From: Drosophila miranda
Taxonomy: Eukaryota > Arthropoda > Insecta > Diptera > Drosophilidae
DNA length: 64,000 nt
Direction: 5' to 3'
Assembly: GCF_003369915.1 (NCBI RefSeq)
Contig: NC_046673.1
Coordinates: 3,766,001 to 3,830,000 of the forward strand
Under the pieces are notes generated by a model. The model saw only the letters and a list, made by a program, of their open reading frames with translations, was not told where the DNA came from and did not search any database. Of the stretch, positions 46,201 through 58,866 are shown in pieces; the stretch's first letter is position 1; each line of letters begins with the position of its first letter. Made by a program: the position numbers and the translations under genes.

Positions 46201-46440
46201 AGCCATTCTACAGAAGAAAAAGGAACAACTTTTGAGCACTGTCGATGCTGATATTTTTTGGAGGGGATCCATGTGTCCACAGACGGACAAAGTTTAATGA
46301 GAAGATAAAGCAACAACGAATTAAAACTCAAACAGAGAACACGAATTGCAATGCAATTTTCGTTGTTCAGAGGACTTGCTATGAGTTTTGGAAGGAACCA
46401 TCCGTATTTAACTAATAGTCCAACGAAAATAATATAAGAA
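46201..46440. repeat. Second copy of the 43580 block
   Basis: The stretch from AGCCATTCTACAGAAGAAAA to CCGTATTTAACTAATAGTCC is shared with 43580-43785 in the same orientation. Confidence 0.85.
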
Positions 46441-46519
46441 CTCACCCGGGCGGATGGCAGCCAACAGGAACGCAAATATATTCCTTCGAAAATCCTCTAG
46501 CTGAACCCTCCACGAGGGT

Positions 46520-47985
46520 GCCGGCTGGTCAATGGCCTCTGCATTATCTCAGATAAGAGTAATGCACTGTCGCTAGCGAAGAGCGAAGGTCTTTGATCGT
46601 GGTAAAAGCGGTAAAATTTGGTAAAAGCGGCACTCAGAGGAACACCTCAGGGTGGAGTGATGTGGCCGCACCTGTGAAATCTGGTGGTCGACGACCACAC
46701 CAAGAAATGTGGAAGGAAGGCCCCAAAAATAACAGCTTATGCAGATGACAACAGCATGCTTATTACGGGTGTACTTCCATCAACCCTCAACTCCTTAATG
46801 GAACGTACACTTAGCGTGGTACGTGAGTGGGCGGAACAAGTAGAAGTCAGTATCGACGCGGACAAGACGGAACACATCCTCTTTACCATGAGGTACAAGG
46901 TACCGATCTGGATCCCCCCGGAAATTTACCAAACTAGGCTAACCCCAAAAACACAAGTCAAATGCCTGGGCACAGAATTGGACAGCAAACTGGCATGCAA
47001 GCCCGACTTAGTGGAAAGCGTTAAGAAGGCCACCATTGCGCTTTATGCATCCAAGAAGATGCTCATCAGCACTTGGGGCTTCCCACCCGCTCTAATGCAC
47101 TGGATTTAAATCCTTAGTGTGGTGGCAAGCTACCGGAAAGAAGACGTACCACAAGCTTATGTAAAAGACTCAGCTACAGGCTCAGCTCTGTATTACAGGG
47201 GCGCTGAGGTCAACACCAACAAGAGCACTCGAAACCGTACTCGGAATCCGTCTCGGAATACGCTCGTCTGACTGCGTAAAAAAACAGCACAGCGCCTAAT
47301 CGCATCAAAAAACATGTCGCCACAAGGATACGGGAATAGTTCAGTTGGCAGGGACATGACAAGATCTACTGATTACATGACCTCCCAAACTTGTCTCGAC
47401 ATCAAAACTATCTCATCTTTGGTACCCGAAGACTGGAAAACGAGAAGGGACCAAGCTGAGCACCTCAACAGCTTTCGCCATCAGAAGGAAACGAGGCGGC
47501 AGACCGAAAGCAGGTGGAGGAGTACCACCACCTGCAGAACCTCGAAATCATGTGCAAAGAACGCAATGAAAAACTCAGTCACTACCTACTGCCCCTACCA
47601 CGGAAGGACTGCAGACATTTAGTGGGAATACTTACAGGTTAGTTAGGCATCACCAACCGTGACAGCTGTAGGACATGTGATGAACCTGGGGTAATCGAAA
47701 TCCTGGAACATCTCATCTGCAACTGCCCGGCCCTCTTACGGGCAAGGAGAAAAAACCTAGGCGCCCCGGTGGGGGCCTAGGCTGGCATCACTGGAAGATG
47801 TCTCCAAGAGGACGCCACAGCAACTACTGCCCTAGGCGAAAAACACCTCGATTCTCGAGGGTTTTAAAATCTCATAAAAACTCCCGCAACGGCCTATACC
47901 CCCCTATCTGGATAACTAAGGGCCATACTGGCCTATACGTGGCCCCGCTGAGGGCCGTCCGGGTTAACCTAACCTTTACCCATAA
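46520..47985 (+). mobile_element. LOA/R1-like LINE, 3' half
   Basis: The RT core reads RGTPQGGVMWPH, VVDDHTKKCGRK and ITAYADDNSMLITG (YADD catalytic motif), then the 142-codon frame to 47109. Further frames hold thumb/RNase H-like debris and a CCHC-like knuckle (SCRTCDEPGVIEILEHLICN, about 47665-47720). The 3' end GGCCCCGCTGAGGGCCGTCC GGGTTAACCTAACC lies at about 47940-47978. Several stops and frameshifts are present; it is inactive. Confidence 0.8.
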
Positions 47986-47989
47986 AGTC

Positions 47990-49180
47990 TTTCAATATTG
48001 ACTTAATGGCAAGATTATGTGGTCAGATCCTGACATTAATAAACCAAATAGATTATATGTAATAATTGGGATTGATTGTCTGCCCATATTTTTAAAGACG
48101 GAGTGGTAAAAAAAGACGGACTACTTGGTCAGAGCACAGGATTCGGATGAATTATACCCGGTTTCACCAAATCAAAAGATGATAAATTGATTGTGACGAC
48201 ACCAATTAAAGTTCGCGACTTAGAGCGTTTCTCGGAATTGGAAAGCGAAGATAATAACGTGGGAGAAGAAAAGAGGAGAATGGAAGGTATGAGGTAAAAA
48301 TACCTTTTAATTCTTGGATTCGACGATTACTCTAGCCTGGATAAAGAATGGAGACAATAAAGACGTCGAACTGACGAAATTAGAAAAGTTAAAGCAAGTA
48401 AATGGAGACTTGTGAAATCTGAAGAGAATCCTGCGGATGTAGCGTCAAGAGGCATTCGTGCAGATAAGCTGAAAGATTTTAGACGATCATCGCCAAAGTA
48501 TTAATATTGAAAAACAACAAGCTATCCAATTCAGTTCCGAAAGAGCTAGCCTAATTAATAAATAATAAATAGAGACAAAAACCAAAATATTAGTCTTCAA
48601 TCCGTTTTAGATAAAGATGGGTTATTGCGAGTTGGATGTAGATTATAAAACTCTAGACTTAAAAAATTTAAGTTTGGAAATCCCTTGATTGTAAATAATT
48701 ATCAAGAATGCACACAAGGAAACTTTGCACGATGTCATTAATCTGATACGAAATTATTCGAAAGATTTGGATATTTGGGCTAAGGAATGGTTTAAAGCAA
48801 AAACATAAAGAGTGTATTACCTGTGCTAGGTATCGGCAGAATACAGTAGCAACAGTGTCGCACCCGTTCACCGTCTTATAAGGGAGATATTGCCGTATTT
48901 GTGTGCATGTCAACAAAGGGAAGTCGTCAGCGATCTAACTTCAGATGCATTTCTAGCTGCACTTAGAAGATTTTTCTCAAGAAGAGAAAATTGTGCAAAA
49001 ATTTTTTCTGATAAAGGAACTAACTTTGTGTGAGCTTCGCGCAAATTAGGCGAAGAATACCAGAGAGCCCTTAAGGACAATTTAAGTGTAGTGCCAATAT
49101 CAGAAAGAGAACAGATCGAGTGCCATTTTATTACCCAGGCAGAGAAGCTAGGGTAAAATCGGAGAAATATCACTTGAAAA
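47990..49180 (+). mobile_element. Degraded BEL/Pao retroelement
   Basis: Plus-strand pieces in shifting frames: LYVIIGIDCLPIFLKDGV and a GLLGQSTGFG stretch (BEL protease-to-RT region, about 48045-48150), WIKNGDNKDVELTKLEKL and ENPADVASRGIRADKLKDF (RNase H end, about 48330-48480), and an integrase-like segment (CITCARYRQN, about 48815-48845; FSQEEKIVQKFF near 48975). Stops occur throughout. It is cut on the right by a DINE-1. Confidence 0.65.
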
Positions 49181-49313
49181 GGGTAGGTTAGTTTAGGTTA
49201 GGTTATGACAAATTGAAGTGGTACGAAATTTACGCACTTTGTATACAGCTCCAAATGATATTGACGATCTGGATGTATTATTATTGGAAGGCCGATTGAG
49301 ACAATTTCAGAGG

Positions 49314-50228
49314 AAACGAGGGGGAACGTTGTGAGTTGCTGCGGACACCGCAACTCTACATTTATACCCGATACTTAGTCAGTATGGCTCTCCTCCGGCA
49401 GACGGCGCTAATATTAAACGACACGACAAAGAGTGCGTGCGAGAGAGACAGAAAATCAGTCTGATCGTGACGTCGGGCGCTGCGTAGCCACTGCAAATTG
49501 ATTTCTTGCTTTTGGCTACAAAAATGATCCGATCTGATCCAGATCAGAAATCTGATAGATGTGGTCGTTATCTATGATTCTGCGTTTTTAGTTTTCTCGA
49601 ATCTGCAATATTGTGGATGAAACAAATTTTCGTCCTTTGTGGAGGCGGAAGGGGGGGGGGGGGGGGGGGGGGGGGCGAAATTCTGAGATATACGTTTCAT
49701 AGTGAGATCTAACAGAAGTGCGGATACCAAATTTGGTTACTCTAGCCTTAATAGTCTCTGAGATTTGTGGATGCCTCAGATTTTCGTCCTTTGCGGGGGC
49801 GGAAGGGGGTGTGACGCAATTTTGACACAAAACGGTCAAGATCCGATATCACAGGAGTGTGGATACCAAATTTGGTTGCTCTGGCTCTTATAGGTTCTGA
49901 GATCCTTGAACTCATATTTTGCAATTGGCAAAACCGACCATGAAACCTGTGTGTTAGAGAGTGTGTATCACAGAAGTCTGGATCCAAAACATCGTTGCTC
50001 TCGCTCTTATAGTCTTTGAGCACTAGGCGCTGAAGGGGACGGACAGACGGACAGACGGACGGACGGACAGACGGACAGACAGACATGGCTCAATCGACTC
50101 GGCTATTGATGCTGATCAAGAATATATATATTTTATGGGGTCGGAAACGATTCCTTCTGGACGTTACACACATCCACTTTTACCACAAATCTAATATACC
50201 CCAATACTCATTTTGAGTATCGGGTATA
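49314..50228 (-). mobile_element. DINE-1/mini-me-type Helitron, copy 5, with 25-bp poly-G
   Basis: It starts AAACGAGGGGGAACGTTG and ends GAGTATCGGGTATA. A pure G run spans 49651-49675. About 190 bp near 49965 are missing relative to copy 6. The (GGAC)n microsatellite is at 50038-50083. Confidence 0.9.
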
Positions 50229-52062
50229 AAAATCCAAAGTCAGTGCAGTGAAAAGAAAGAACCATTCTAACCTCGACCGTAATTACCGCGTGTCCAGCGT
50301 GGCAAAGGTCTAGTCAACAGGTTAAAGTTCGTTTTTTTCTTGTCTTAAAAACCTAACCATAGGTTTGGCCGTACGTACTACCGTACGAAACGCCGGTCGT
50401 AGTGCCATAAGCCGTACCCACTACTTTCTCGTCGTATTGCCGCACCTATAATTACCCATCGTACCGATCGAGTACCATATGTAGTAGCGGCCGTCTTCGA
50501 CACCAAATCTTCTTGCGGCTTGGCGTCTGCATACATGTGAGCATCACTGTATTTACCGCAAGGTGTACCGGCTTGGGTCCACACACATAAGTACAAGCCT
50601 AGCTCGGCCTACATCACTGAAAAAAGGCCGATGGGCTTATACATCCACGTGCCGTGATACATGTATGTGTGCAGTGGACGATTTCCTCTTCAGAGAACTT
50701 CCGTCATTTCTACATCTCTTACGCCGCCTCGACACGTGATGAAGAGAGCTGTCTGAAAGAGACGTTCATATATTTCCGTTTGGAAATAAACTTTGGATAC
50801 CCACTATTGTACTGACCCTAGGATTAACATTCAAAGTTAAATTCGTGTGAATCGGTTTGTTTGGATCATTATAAAGAAATTTTCAGCTGCAAAGATAGGA
50901 ACCAAGACTAATACTCACGTATAACGCATATCTGCTATGACACACTGACATTTACAAGTTTTCAGCCACCCTCATCGACCACATGGAAGCGCTTTCATCG
51001 TTGGAGTTGATCGTACAGGTTATCACTACCTGTGAACGTCTTCTACATATATGTGAATTCAAAATTCTAAGCAAGTCGAAGCGACATTAAAGTTTCCATG
51101 CCTCGACCGTAAACTTCTCGGCGGTACTGTAACGCAGACCATTCCAAGTGTTCGAGTGTTTGTTTTATTCTGCTCTTTCGCCAGCAATGTAATTTTCTGC
51201 AATTCCGCCTCTATCGACAACCGAACTTGTAGTTGAGATTACCCCACAAACAATTGCTGTGCTCTTTTAAAAATGCATCGAACCGTTCCTAGTTTTTCTA
51301 TTCAAACTGAAATCCATTCGAATATATTTATAGTTGTGTAATGTAATTGCGATTATTCCTCAACGTACTCTTTATTATTAGCCGACCGTAGTATATTAAG
51401 ATCTTTCACCATGATATTTGTATATATAAATAATTAGTCTTATTTGCAGCTTATTTGAACCTATTATCATTATTACCTTAGTAGCAGCCGTGAGAGCTTT
51501 TAGGAACGTTTAATGAATAAACTGTATATAATGAATTCCCGTTAATTGTTGCCGTTATTAAGGATCATGTGGCGCCGAGATGACGTAACGTAGCAGAAGT
51601 AGAGCATTTGTTTTAGGGGTCGTTACCAATTTCATAGCCCATTTGGACCGGTGCCATCAAGGAAGGGTGGGCATACTGAGTTGCAATGACACCACAAGCA
51701 ACTCCCACTCGAATTCGTTCCGCTGACTCATCTCCGCACACTGTCATTTCTCTCTCAATTCTTCCGTCTCAATCTTGAACCGCACGCGAAACTTATTTTG
51801 ATTGTCTTTGTCTCTAATGCTCGAGCTCGTGACGCGATCTCTCCCTACCCCACCCCCACTCTACACGACTAACCATGAGACCGGCACCAACACCTGCATG
51901 GATCTCGATCATACCCTCCATCTGCTCGTCTACCGTTTCAAAGCCTAGCCTCCTGCTTCGTTATCTGTTACAAACTACCGAGGAAATAAATGTAAACTTT
52001 AGAAGCATGAGCACTAGAGTAGAAAACATAACGGAAGCATTGAAGGAAAGTTACTATGTGTA
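50229..52062. other. Unassigned repeat-region DNA
   Basis: No confident feature. An LTR-like end (AATAAACTTTGGATACCC, about 50785) and TGGCGCCGAGATGACG (about 51570), which resembles a primer-binding site, hint at LTR debris. The segment 51830-52060 reads as a short open frame without homology that I recognise. Confidence 0.3.
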
Positions 52063-52135
52063 ACTTTGAGCTTGGGGGCGGGAGGCTCTTATCCCCCCCC
52101 TCCCGGCTACCGCCTTAACCTAACCTACTATGTGT
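52063..52135 (+). mobile_element. LINE 3' end fragment
   Basis: TTGGGGGCGGGAGGCTCTTA ... CCGGCTACCGCCTTAACCTA ACCTA resembles LINE 3' ends terminating in CCTAACCTAA-like repeats, as at 44105 and 47978. It is a different subfamily from those. Confidence 0.4.
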
Positions 52136-52214
52136 ACAAAGAATAAATAAATTTCTTTATGGTAACAAAACAACTAAAATTCAATCAGCAGTTATAAGTC
52201 TACTGATAGATATT

Positions 52215-52575
52215 AATCATGGTAAAGTTAAAAAAAGAAATATCACAAATAAAAGATAGTTTATTAGAAACATTAGTTTCTCCAGAAAAATGAACAGGAA
52301 CGGAATTGAAGGAATTTTACAGCCTATTAACAGTGAAAAGAATTTTCGTGGATAACAAATTGATTCTGAATGTAAAGATCCCCCTGTTTGGTAGACACCC
52401 ATCCGTTTTGCCTAGGATTATTCCAATGCCAGTAGAGCATGAGAAGGAATTGATCAAGGTAGATTTGAGCTCTAGATATTTTTTATATAATTTCGAAACT
52501 GATTCCTATCATTCGATAACTGAAACTACCTTGAACAAATGCCAAGTGTATGTGAAAAAATTGGCCTCGGAGTAG
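52215..52575 (+). pseudogene. Errantivirus env-like remnant
   Basis: Plus strand: a 90-codon open stretch (52306-52575) with LNVKIPLFGR, LPRIIPMPVEHEKELIKVDL and a Cys (NKCQVYVKK). The same order is seen in the F-type envelope proteins of insect errantiviruses. A stop (TGA near 52291) interrupts it on the left, and the frame ends at TAG (52573-52575). It is an old, broken copy without the fusion peptide region, transmembrane part or cleavage site in frame. Family assignment is moderate. Confidence 0.5.
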
Positions 52576-52579
52576 CGCC

Positions 52580-53609
52580 AATGATAATGCTTGGAAGATA
52601 ACTCCTCTCAAACCAAACCTTTCATTCAAATTGCGTTTTTTAGAAAGACAGCAGAGACAAGGCTATTTTGGGTTGAATAAGAAAAGAAAGGTAGGCAAAA
52701 ATTGTTTGCAATCCATGAACAGTACCATTAATTAACAAAACAGAAGAAATTTGATAAGTTAAATGATAAAAATGAATTAAAATTTTTAAAAGAATTTCAT
52801 CATGATTAAAAAGGCCTCAAGTTCCAACATGTATCTGGACACGCGGCTTCGATTATCGAAATAATAATAATGCTTATATTAAAAATCTACGCCACAAGAA
52901 CAATTAAAGTAGCAAGAAGATTGCAAACAATTTCTAAAATGAAGTGACAAAATTACATAACTGCACGGGTGTGAGCGGAGATCTGTAAACAAAACACAAG
53001 TGGAGAAACACTCATACAATACAGTCCCAAAATAACACTTACATATGTACATAAGTATGCATGCACTCCAATTGCCACCCGCAGCAACGATGTATCCTTT
53101 CCGAGTCTAGCGATAATAATATAATACAAAATTGTACCTCATTGTTAGATTGTATAAGAGGCTTAGATTTTAAGAATAATAGAATAGAATAGACTTTTCT
53201 TTCAAGGTCTTAACAGCATTGCTAAACTTTAAACAATAATAAATAAATTATTTCTGATTTCGACATCATCGTGAATGGTCCGAATAGACTAAGAGTTTGT
53301 GCAAAATTTCATTGAGACTGATTACACTATGCAACAAAATTGAATTTGTTTCGTTGTGAATCAAACCAACATTTTTGTTAATTTTGGGGCTTTAAAAAAA
53401 AAAAGCTTATAAAAATGCAATTTTCGAAATCCGAAAAAGATTTTTTTATATCTATTCAATAAATAAAAAAATCATAGTCCTTATTAATATTTCATTGTTT
53501 ACCTCGAAACATTCACTTTTTCCCAGAATTAAGAATGTTTAAGTCTGCCCTAGGACCTGGATCAAACCAGAATATGATTCTGAATAATGTTTCATATTTG
53601 TTTTTAAAG
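52580..53609. other. AT-rich retroelement 3' debris
   Basis: This follows the env-like remnant. AGTGACAAAATTACATAACT at about 52943 and AATAATAAATAAATTATTTC near 53240 could mark a 17.6/297-like LTR, but the edges are unclear. Confidence 0.3.
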
Positions 53610-54128
53610 TGTAGTATGTTGTATGCCATATAAGCATATGCCCACTGTATTGTAGTGTATACAATATGCCAGTGGTCATATGCCCAAAGTTAATGTAGAG
53701 TATCATGCTCATAAACATAGAGACACTTTGTTGCAATGTTCACGTAACACAACCACACTCAAGTGCCGTAATATGATCAGTCACTTATGTATATGTGGAC
53801 TGGCCTGCAGCGTAAGAACTGCAGTTCTCCAAGTGGTCAAACGAGCATTCCAATATATGTATATGCCTTCTGCAAGTACATACATATAAATATACATATA
53901 TATATATATGCATGTACATACATACATACATATGGCATGCTACGTACTCCCGTTCTGCCGCTGCTATTAGCGACAGAACTCAACTTGAAATATTATTAAC
54001 TTTAGGCTAAATAAATTTATGAAGAATAGATTGGATTCATTCAGAACCAAACCTCAAGACGAGCAGAAGTGTTTCTCTGTTTCTATATCACATAACAAGA
54101 CAGAATAAAAGTACTTTATATTTCTACA
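53610..54128 (+). mobile_element. 412/mdg1-like 5' LTR
   Basis: It starts TGTAGTATGTTGTATGCC and ends TTCTACA, giving 519 bp with TG...CA ends and AATAAA near the 3' end. A primer-binding site follows without gap. The last about 170 bp recur at 56862-57033, the remnant of the other LTR. Confidence 0.75.
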
Positions 54129-54148
54129 TGGCGACCGTGACATGTGAC
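54129..54148 (+). other. Primer-binding site (tRNA-Arg type)
   Basis: TGGCGACCGTGACATG directly abuts the LTR end. It is complementary to the 3' end of tRNA-Arg, as used by the 412/mdg1 clade. Confidence 0.65.
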
Positions 54149-54303
54149 TTTGTCCATGCACATAGCATGTAAAAAAAAAAAAAATTTATAAATAATAATT
54201 AAAAGTCTTATTTAATGTGAAAAATAACAATTGCAAAACTAAAGTAAAACTGCGTGGAACTCAGTTTCAAAACATTTAAAAAACAAAATGATAAACGTTA
54301 ACT

Positions 54304-55439
54304 AAAAACGAGGGGGAACGTTGTGAGTTGCTGCGGACACCGCAACTCTACATTTATACCCGATACTTAGTCAGTATGGCTCTTCTCCGGCAGACGCCGC
54401 TAATATTAAACGACACGACAAAGAGTGCGTGCGAGAGAGACAGAAAATCAGTCTGATCGTGACGTCGGGCGCTGCGTAGCCACTGCAAATTGATTTCTTG
54501 CTTTTGGCTACAAAAATGATCCGATCTGATCCAGATTCAGAAATCTGATAGATGTGGTCGTTATCTATGATTCTGCGTTTTTAGTTTTCTCGAATCTGCA
54601 ATATTGTGGATGAAACAAATTTTCGTCCTTTGTGGGGGCGGAAGGGGGGGGGGGGGGGCGAAATTCTGAGATAAACGTTTCATAGTGAGATCTAACAGAA
54701 GTGCGGATTCCAAATTTGGTTACTCTAGCCTTAATAGTCTCTGAGATTTGTGGATGCCCCAGATTTTCGTCCTTTGGGGGGGCGGAAGGGGCTGTGGCGA
54801 AATTTGGACACGAAACGGTCAAGGTCCGATATCACAGGAGTGTGGATACCAAATTTGGTTGCTCTGGCTCTTATAGGTTCTGAGATCCTTGAACTCATAT
54901 TTTGCAATTGGCAAAACCGACCATGAAACCTGTGTGTTAGAGAAAGACAGAGCGAGAAAGAATGAAATTGTTTTCTTGATTCTGGCTATAATAATTATAC
55001 GATCTGGTTGAGATTTTACACTCTAGAACATATAGTCATCCTCTTCGATTCTGCGTTTTTGGTTTTATCGTATCTTTAAAAATGGGGATGCCACAGATTT
55101 TCGTCCTTTGTGGGGGCGGAAGTGGGCGGGGCAAAGTTTTGAAATATTTTTGTAGCAGTGACATATCACAGAAGTCTGGATCCAAAACATCGTTGCTCTA
55201 GCTCTTATAGTCTTTGAGCACTAGGCGCTGAAGGGGACGGACAGACGGACGGACGGACGGACGGACGGACAGACGGACAGACGGACAGACAGACAGGGCT
55301 CAATCGACTCGGCTATTGATGCTGATCAAGAATATATATACTTTATGGGGTCGGAAACGATTCCTTCTGGACGTTACACACATCAACTTTTACCACAAAT
55401 CTAATATACCCCAATACTCATTTTGAGTATCGGGTATAA
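54304..55439 (-). mobile_element. DINE-1/mini-me-type Helitron, copy 6
   Basis: It starts AAACGAGGGGGAACGTTG, has a G run of 15 at 54644-54658 and (GGAC)n at 55236-55297, and ends GAGTATCGGGTATA. It is inserted about 175 bp after the 412-like primer-binding site. Confidence 0.9.
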
Positions 55440-55810
55440 CGAGCCGAATGCAGAGCAGCGACAACACAGCAAAGCCAGCAGGCCTGTCAACGGACCAGCA
55501 CCGGCCACACGTCCAGTGCATCAAGCTGGACCAAGTAACCTGATCGATTCTGCTCCTATCGTGCAAAGGGATCCACCCTCTCTTCAGGAGTACCTGGAGG
55601 TGGATCCAACCGCGGGACCGCGTACACTCACAATAGCTAAGTACAGGGCCTGCCAGCAAAAGAAGACGAAACCAAAAACCAAACGAGGAGGAGAAGTAAG
55701 AAAACTCCTTACCCAAAAACACTTAGAGGAGGACCGACAACGCTGCATAGAGCGTATGCACAAATCAAGGCAACACTTCGCCAAAGAGCTGCAATGGATG
55801 TATTTACCTG
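55440..55810 (+). pseudogene. Retroelement internal-region fragment (gag-like?)
   Basis: An open plus-strand stretch continues from the DINE-1 junction: SKASRPVNGPAPATRP, then PSLQEYLEVDPTAGPRTL and a basic KKTKPKTKRGGEVRKLL. Its position after the 412-like LTR and leader suggests gag of that element. It is truncated where the minus-strand gag begins. Confidence 0.4.
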
Positions 55811-56560
55811 CCTCAAGTATTATGCGAAGCTTGTCATGCTCACAATTGTGAGTCATGGCTGCTATGGACTCGTTGGTTGAAAATTTTTCAGCATTGTATG
55901 GGTCTAGCCCTTCATCAATATACGATGCATCGAGCTTCTTGCGCAGATTATCAATATCGGTAGTATATTGAGATGCTGTTTTTCCTTTTTGTTTTATATT
56001 CAATATTTTTGCTTTAATAACGTCGGACGATTCTCCCTTGACATTATCATTGAGCTTTTGAATTATGCCTTTGATTGTTGTTTCACCTTGGACTTTGTAA
56101 ATGATAGAGCTAGAGCCCGTTATCTTTGATTTGATAACTTCAAAGGCTAGATCTTCTTGATCTCCTTTAGTCCTATCAGTGATTCTTAACGCTGTGAAAA
56201 AACGTTGAAGGGACAGTTTACTGCCGTCAAACTCTGAGATAGAGGATGAGACTTGTCTCACGTATAGTCGATCTTTATCAGCTTGGTCCATTTTTTCTGA
56301 TATTGATATTTCGGTTTTTAGTTCCGAGTCGCTTTCGACGTCGGTGACTATTATATCTTTGCTAATGTCTATGTTGTCTGATTGAGGATTTAGTTCCGAG
56401 TCGCTTTCGACTTCAGTGTCTATTATTGGTTTTGATTCATCTATATTATCTAATTGGCTTTCATCAAAATGAGCTAACGAACCTAGGCTTTTGGGGACAT
56501 CTACATATATCAATACCTCTTCTTTTTGCAATTGGTATCAACCTTGTGTTCAACGATCGC
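55811..56560 (-). pseudogene. LTR-retrotransposon gag remnant
   Basis: Minus strand: an acidic N-terminal part with two repeats of VESDSEL, then RRFFTA-like capsid sequence (SISEFDGSKLSLQRFFTAL, DLAFEVIKSKITGSSSIIY, LNDNVKGESSDVIKAKILNI). These are gag features of gypsy-type elements. The frame loses homology near 55810, where opposite-oriented sequence joins. There is no start ATG at its open end. Confidence 0.6.
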
Positions 56561-56861
56561 AATAGTTTTTGGCATTGATGTTGGTGTTCACTAGTTAGCT
56601 TGTTATCGTAAGAACTTACAACTTGTGTGATTCTATTATACTATGTTATTGACATGGTGTATTAGCGTTTAATATGCTCAGGAGTAATGTTTGGGATTTT
56701 AGATGTGATGTGTTGTCTACTACATCGACAACATTAATCACATTTGCTGTGCTATCCTTAACCTTAGTCATAGTTACCCATTTTGATATCTAAATTGAAA
56801 TCTACTCATAAAATGGATCTGTTTGATTCTCCCTTTATTATTTCCTTTTTTTCTCAACACA

Positions 56862-57033
56862 TGCTGTTATTAGCGACAGAACTCAACTTGAAATATTATG
56901 TACTTTAGGCTAAAGAAGTTTTTGAAGAATAAATTGGGTTCATTCAGAATAAAACCTCAAGACAGAGCAGAAGTGTTTCTTTGTTTATGTATCACATAAC
57001 AAGACAGAATAAAAGTACTTTCTATTTCTACAA
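56862..57033 (+). mobile_element. Partial 412-like LTR, second copy
   Basis: GTTATTAGCGACAGAACTCA through ACAAGACAGAATAAAAGTAC TTTCTATTTCTACA repeats the end of the LTR at 53957-54128 in the same orientation, diverged by a few percent. Its 5' part is missing. Confidence 0.75.
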
Positions 57034-58866
57034 AAGAACAATTTAATAATATAAAACAAAATTTTACAAAATTCTATGATTAACATAATACTTGTAGGAA
57101 AAAACACGAAACCGACTTCCTTTTCACTCTCGACGATATTAGTTTATATAAGCCAGATTGGACGAGCTGAACAGTCGAGCCCGAGTACATACATAGGTAG
57201 GCAGCGGAACGCGGTCAGAGCCGAAGGATAGCCTAAAAGAGAATTCCAGTACCAAGCGTACCTGTACCCCACGCGCCCGTATTCCACATGAGGAATTTGT
57301 ACCTCATGCAACATCTTGGTCTTTTATAGTCTTTGGTATTACCTTATCATCTGTGTATTTTATTTGATACATTAGATCATAACATAAGTAGGTAGATCTA
57401 TACATACATACATATGTACATATTGAAAATAAATGTTGGCCTGTGAATCAAGATGATGTACAGATCAGAAGGTGAGAAGGGTTCCGCTGTTAAAATATAT
57501 TCTCACGATCCCTTACAGGAGAATAGCAAAGAACTGCAGTAGTCCCATATCTCAAGCTTTCATCCCTAAACCAAGCCAAATTTTTGTTCCTTTTCCAAAT
57601 TACAATAAGATTCATATTTGTATGATTTTTATTTTGGTTTTATTTTTGCTTTCTGTTTTTCTGCAAGAACAATATATGACGTACTCCTAATATACATATA
57701 TATATATGTACATATATATATATATAGACTTTTTCATATTATCGACAAATTTTAAAACACAAAATAAATATATATTTTGTTCCCGAAATTGTTTCTCTTT
57801 CTTTGCGTCGCGCCCGCGTTCGCCTTTCTGTCTCTCTGATTTTTGTAGCCTAGGTATGACATTTTTTGTGGTTTTTGTAAACGTACACATACATATATTT
57901 ATTTATATATATATAGATATATATATATATTTATTTATCAGTTTTAGATTTATAAGTAGGGTGTTCTTTAGCTTAGGTTTAGGTTTACGCAATAAAATAA
58001 CTCATTATTCTTGCACATTACGCAATCCTAAATTTCTCCTTGCTCGCTTTTGTTACACTTCTCTTTCTGTCTCGCTCTTTTTCGCGGTCTCTGTCTGCAT
58101 CTCTGGATATTTTGAGATGTGTAATCTAAAGATTACAACAAAAGAGATAGGTATTTAATATATTTAAGAGTACGAATAGGTAAAAAAAAACACATTACAA
58201 ATAAAAACTAAGACGCACTCGATAAAATCGCTGATTAAACAATATTTACATGTTTCGGTAAGCAGTAGTTTAGTTTAGGCTAATATTGCTTATGACTATA
58301 TAACGTACACATATCAGTAGTGGATTTGGATCTTTGTGTTGTTCGGGTCCGGGTTCGGTATTAATTCCGGCTTCGTGTTTGATTTCGGTTCGGTTACGGG
58401 ATCGTACTAGTTCGGTTACAGGTTGGTTTCCGTTTCGATTGAGGGTTCGATTCCGCATTGATCGATTTTTGTCGATCATTTCCGTTTCGATTGGGGTTTC
58501 CGGTTACTGTCTCGGGTTTTAGTTTAAACGCTGACCATGCTCAAGAGTTTACTATCACTTTTGGTTAATGGAAACGAATAAACATATTCATATTCACACA
58601 TTCACATTCACATTACTATCCCTATCCTAATCGCGGCTATACATATAACCATATATACATATATATGTATTTATATATCTGTAAAGGATAATGGTAGCTG
58701 ATCCGAAGCTTAGTGCAGGGGGCATATACACAAATACATACACATACTACACGCAAGTAGATATAGTGGCGGCATATAAACACATAAACGAATTACATAA
58801 TCACAAACAGATTTATATTTTGGTGGCAGGCTGTCGCCTCCTCCTCCTCCCTCACGGTTACAGCGA
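57034..58866. other. 3' flank of wapl with AT-rich simple repeats
   Basis: Likely wapl 3' UTR on the right side. TA-rich runs occur near 57695-57725 and 57900-57935. A degenerate GGTTTCGGTT/GGTTCGG array runs from about 58340 to 58515. No coding sequence is supported. Confidence 0.4.
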
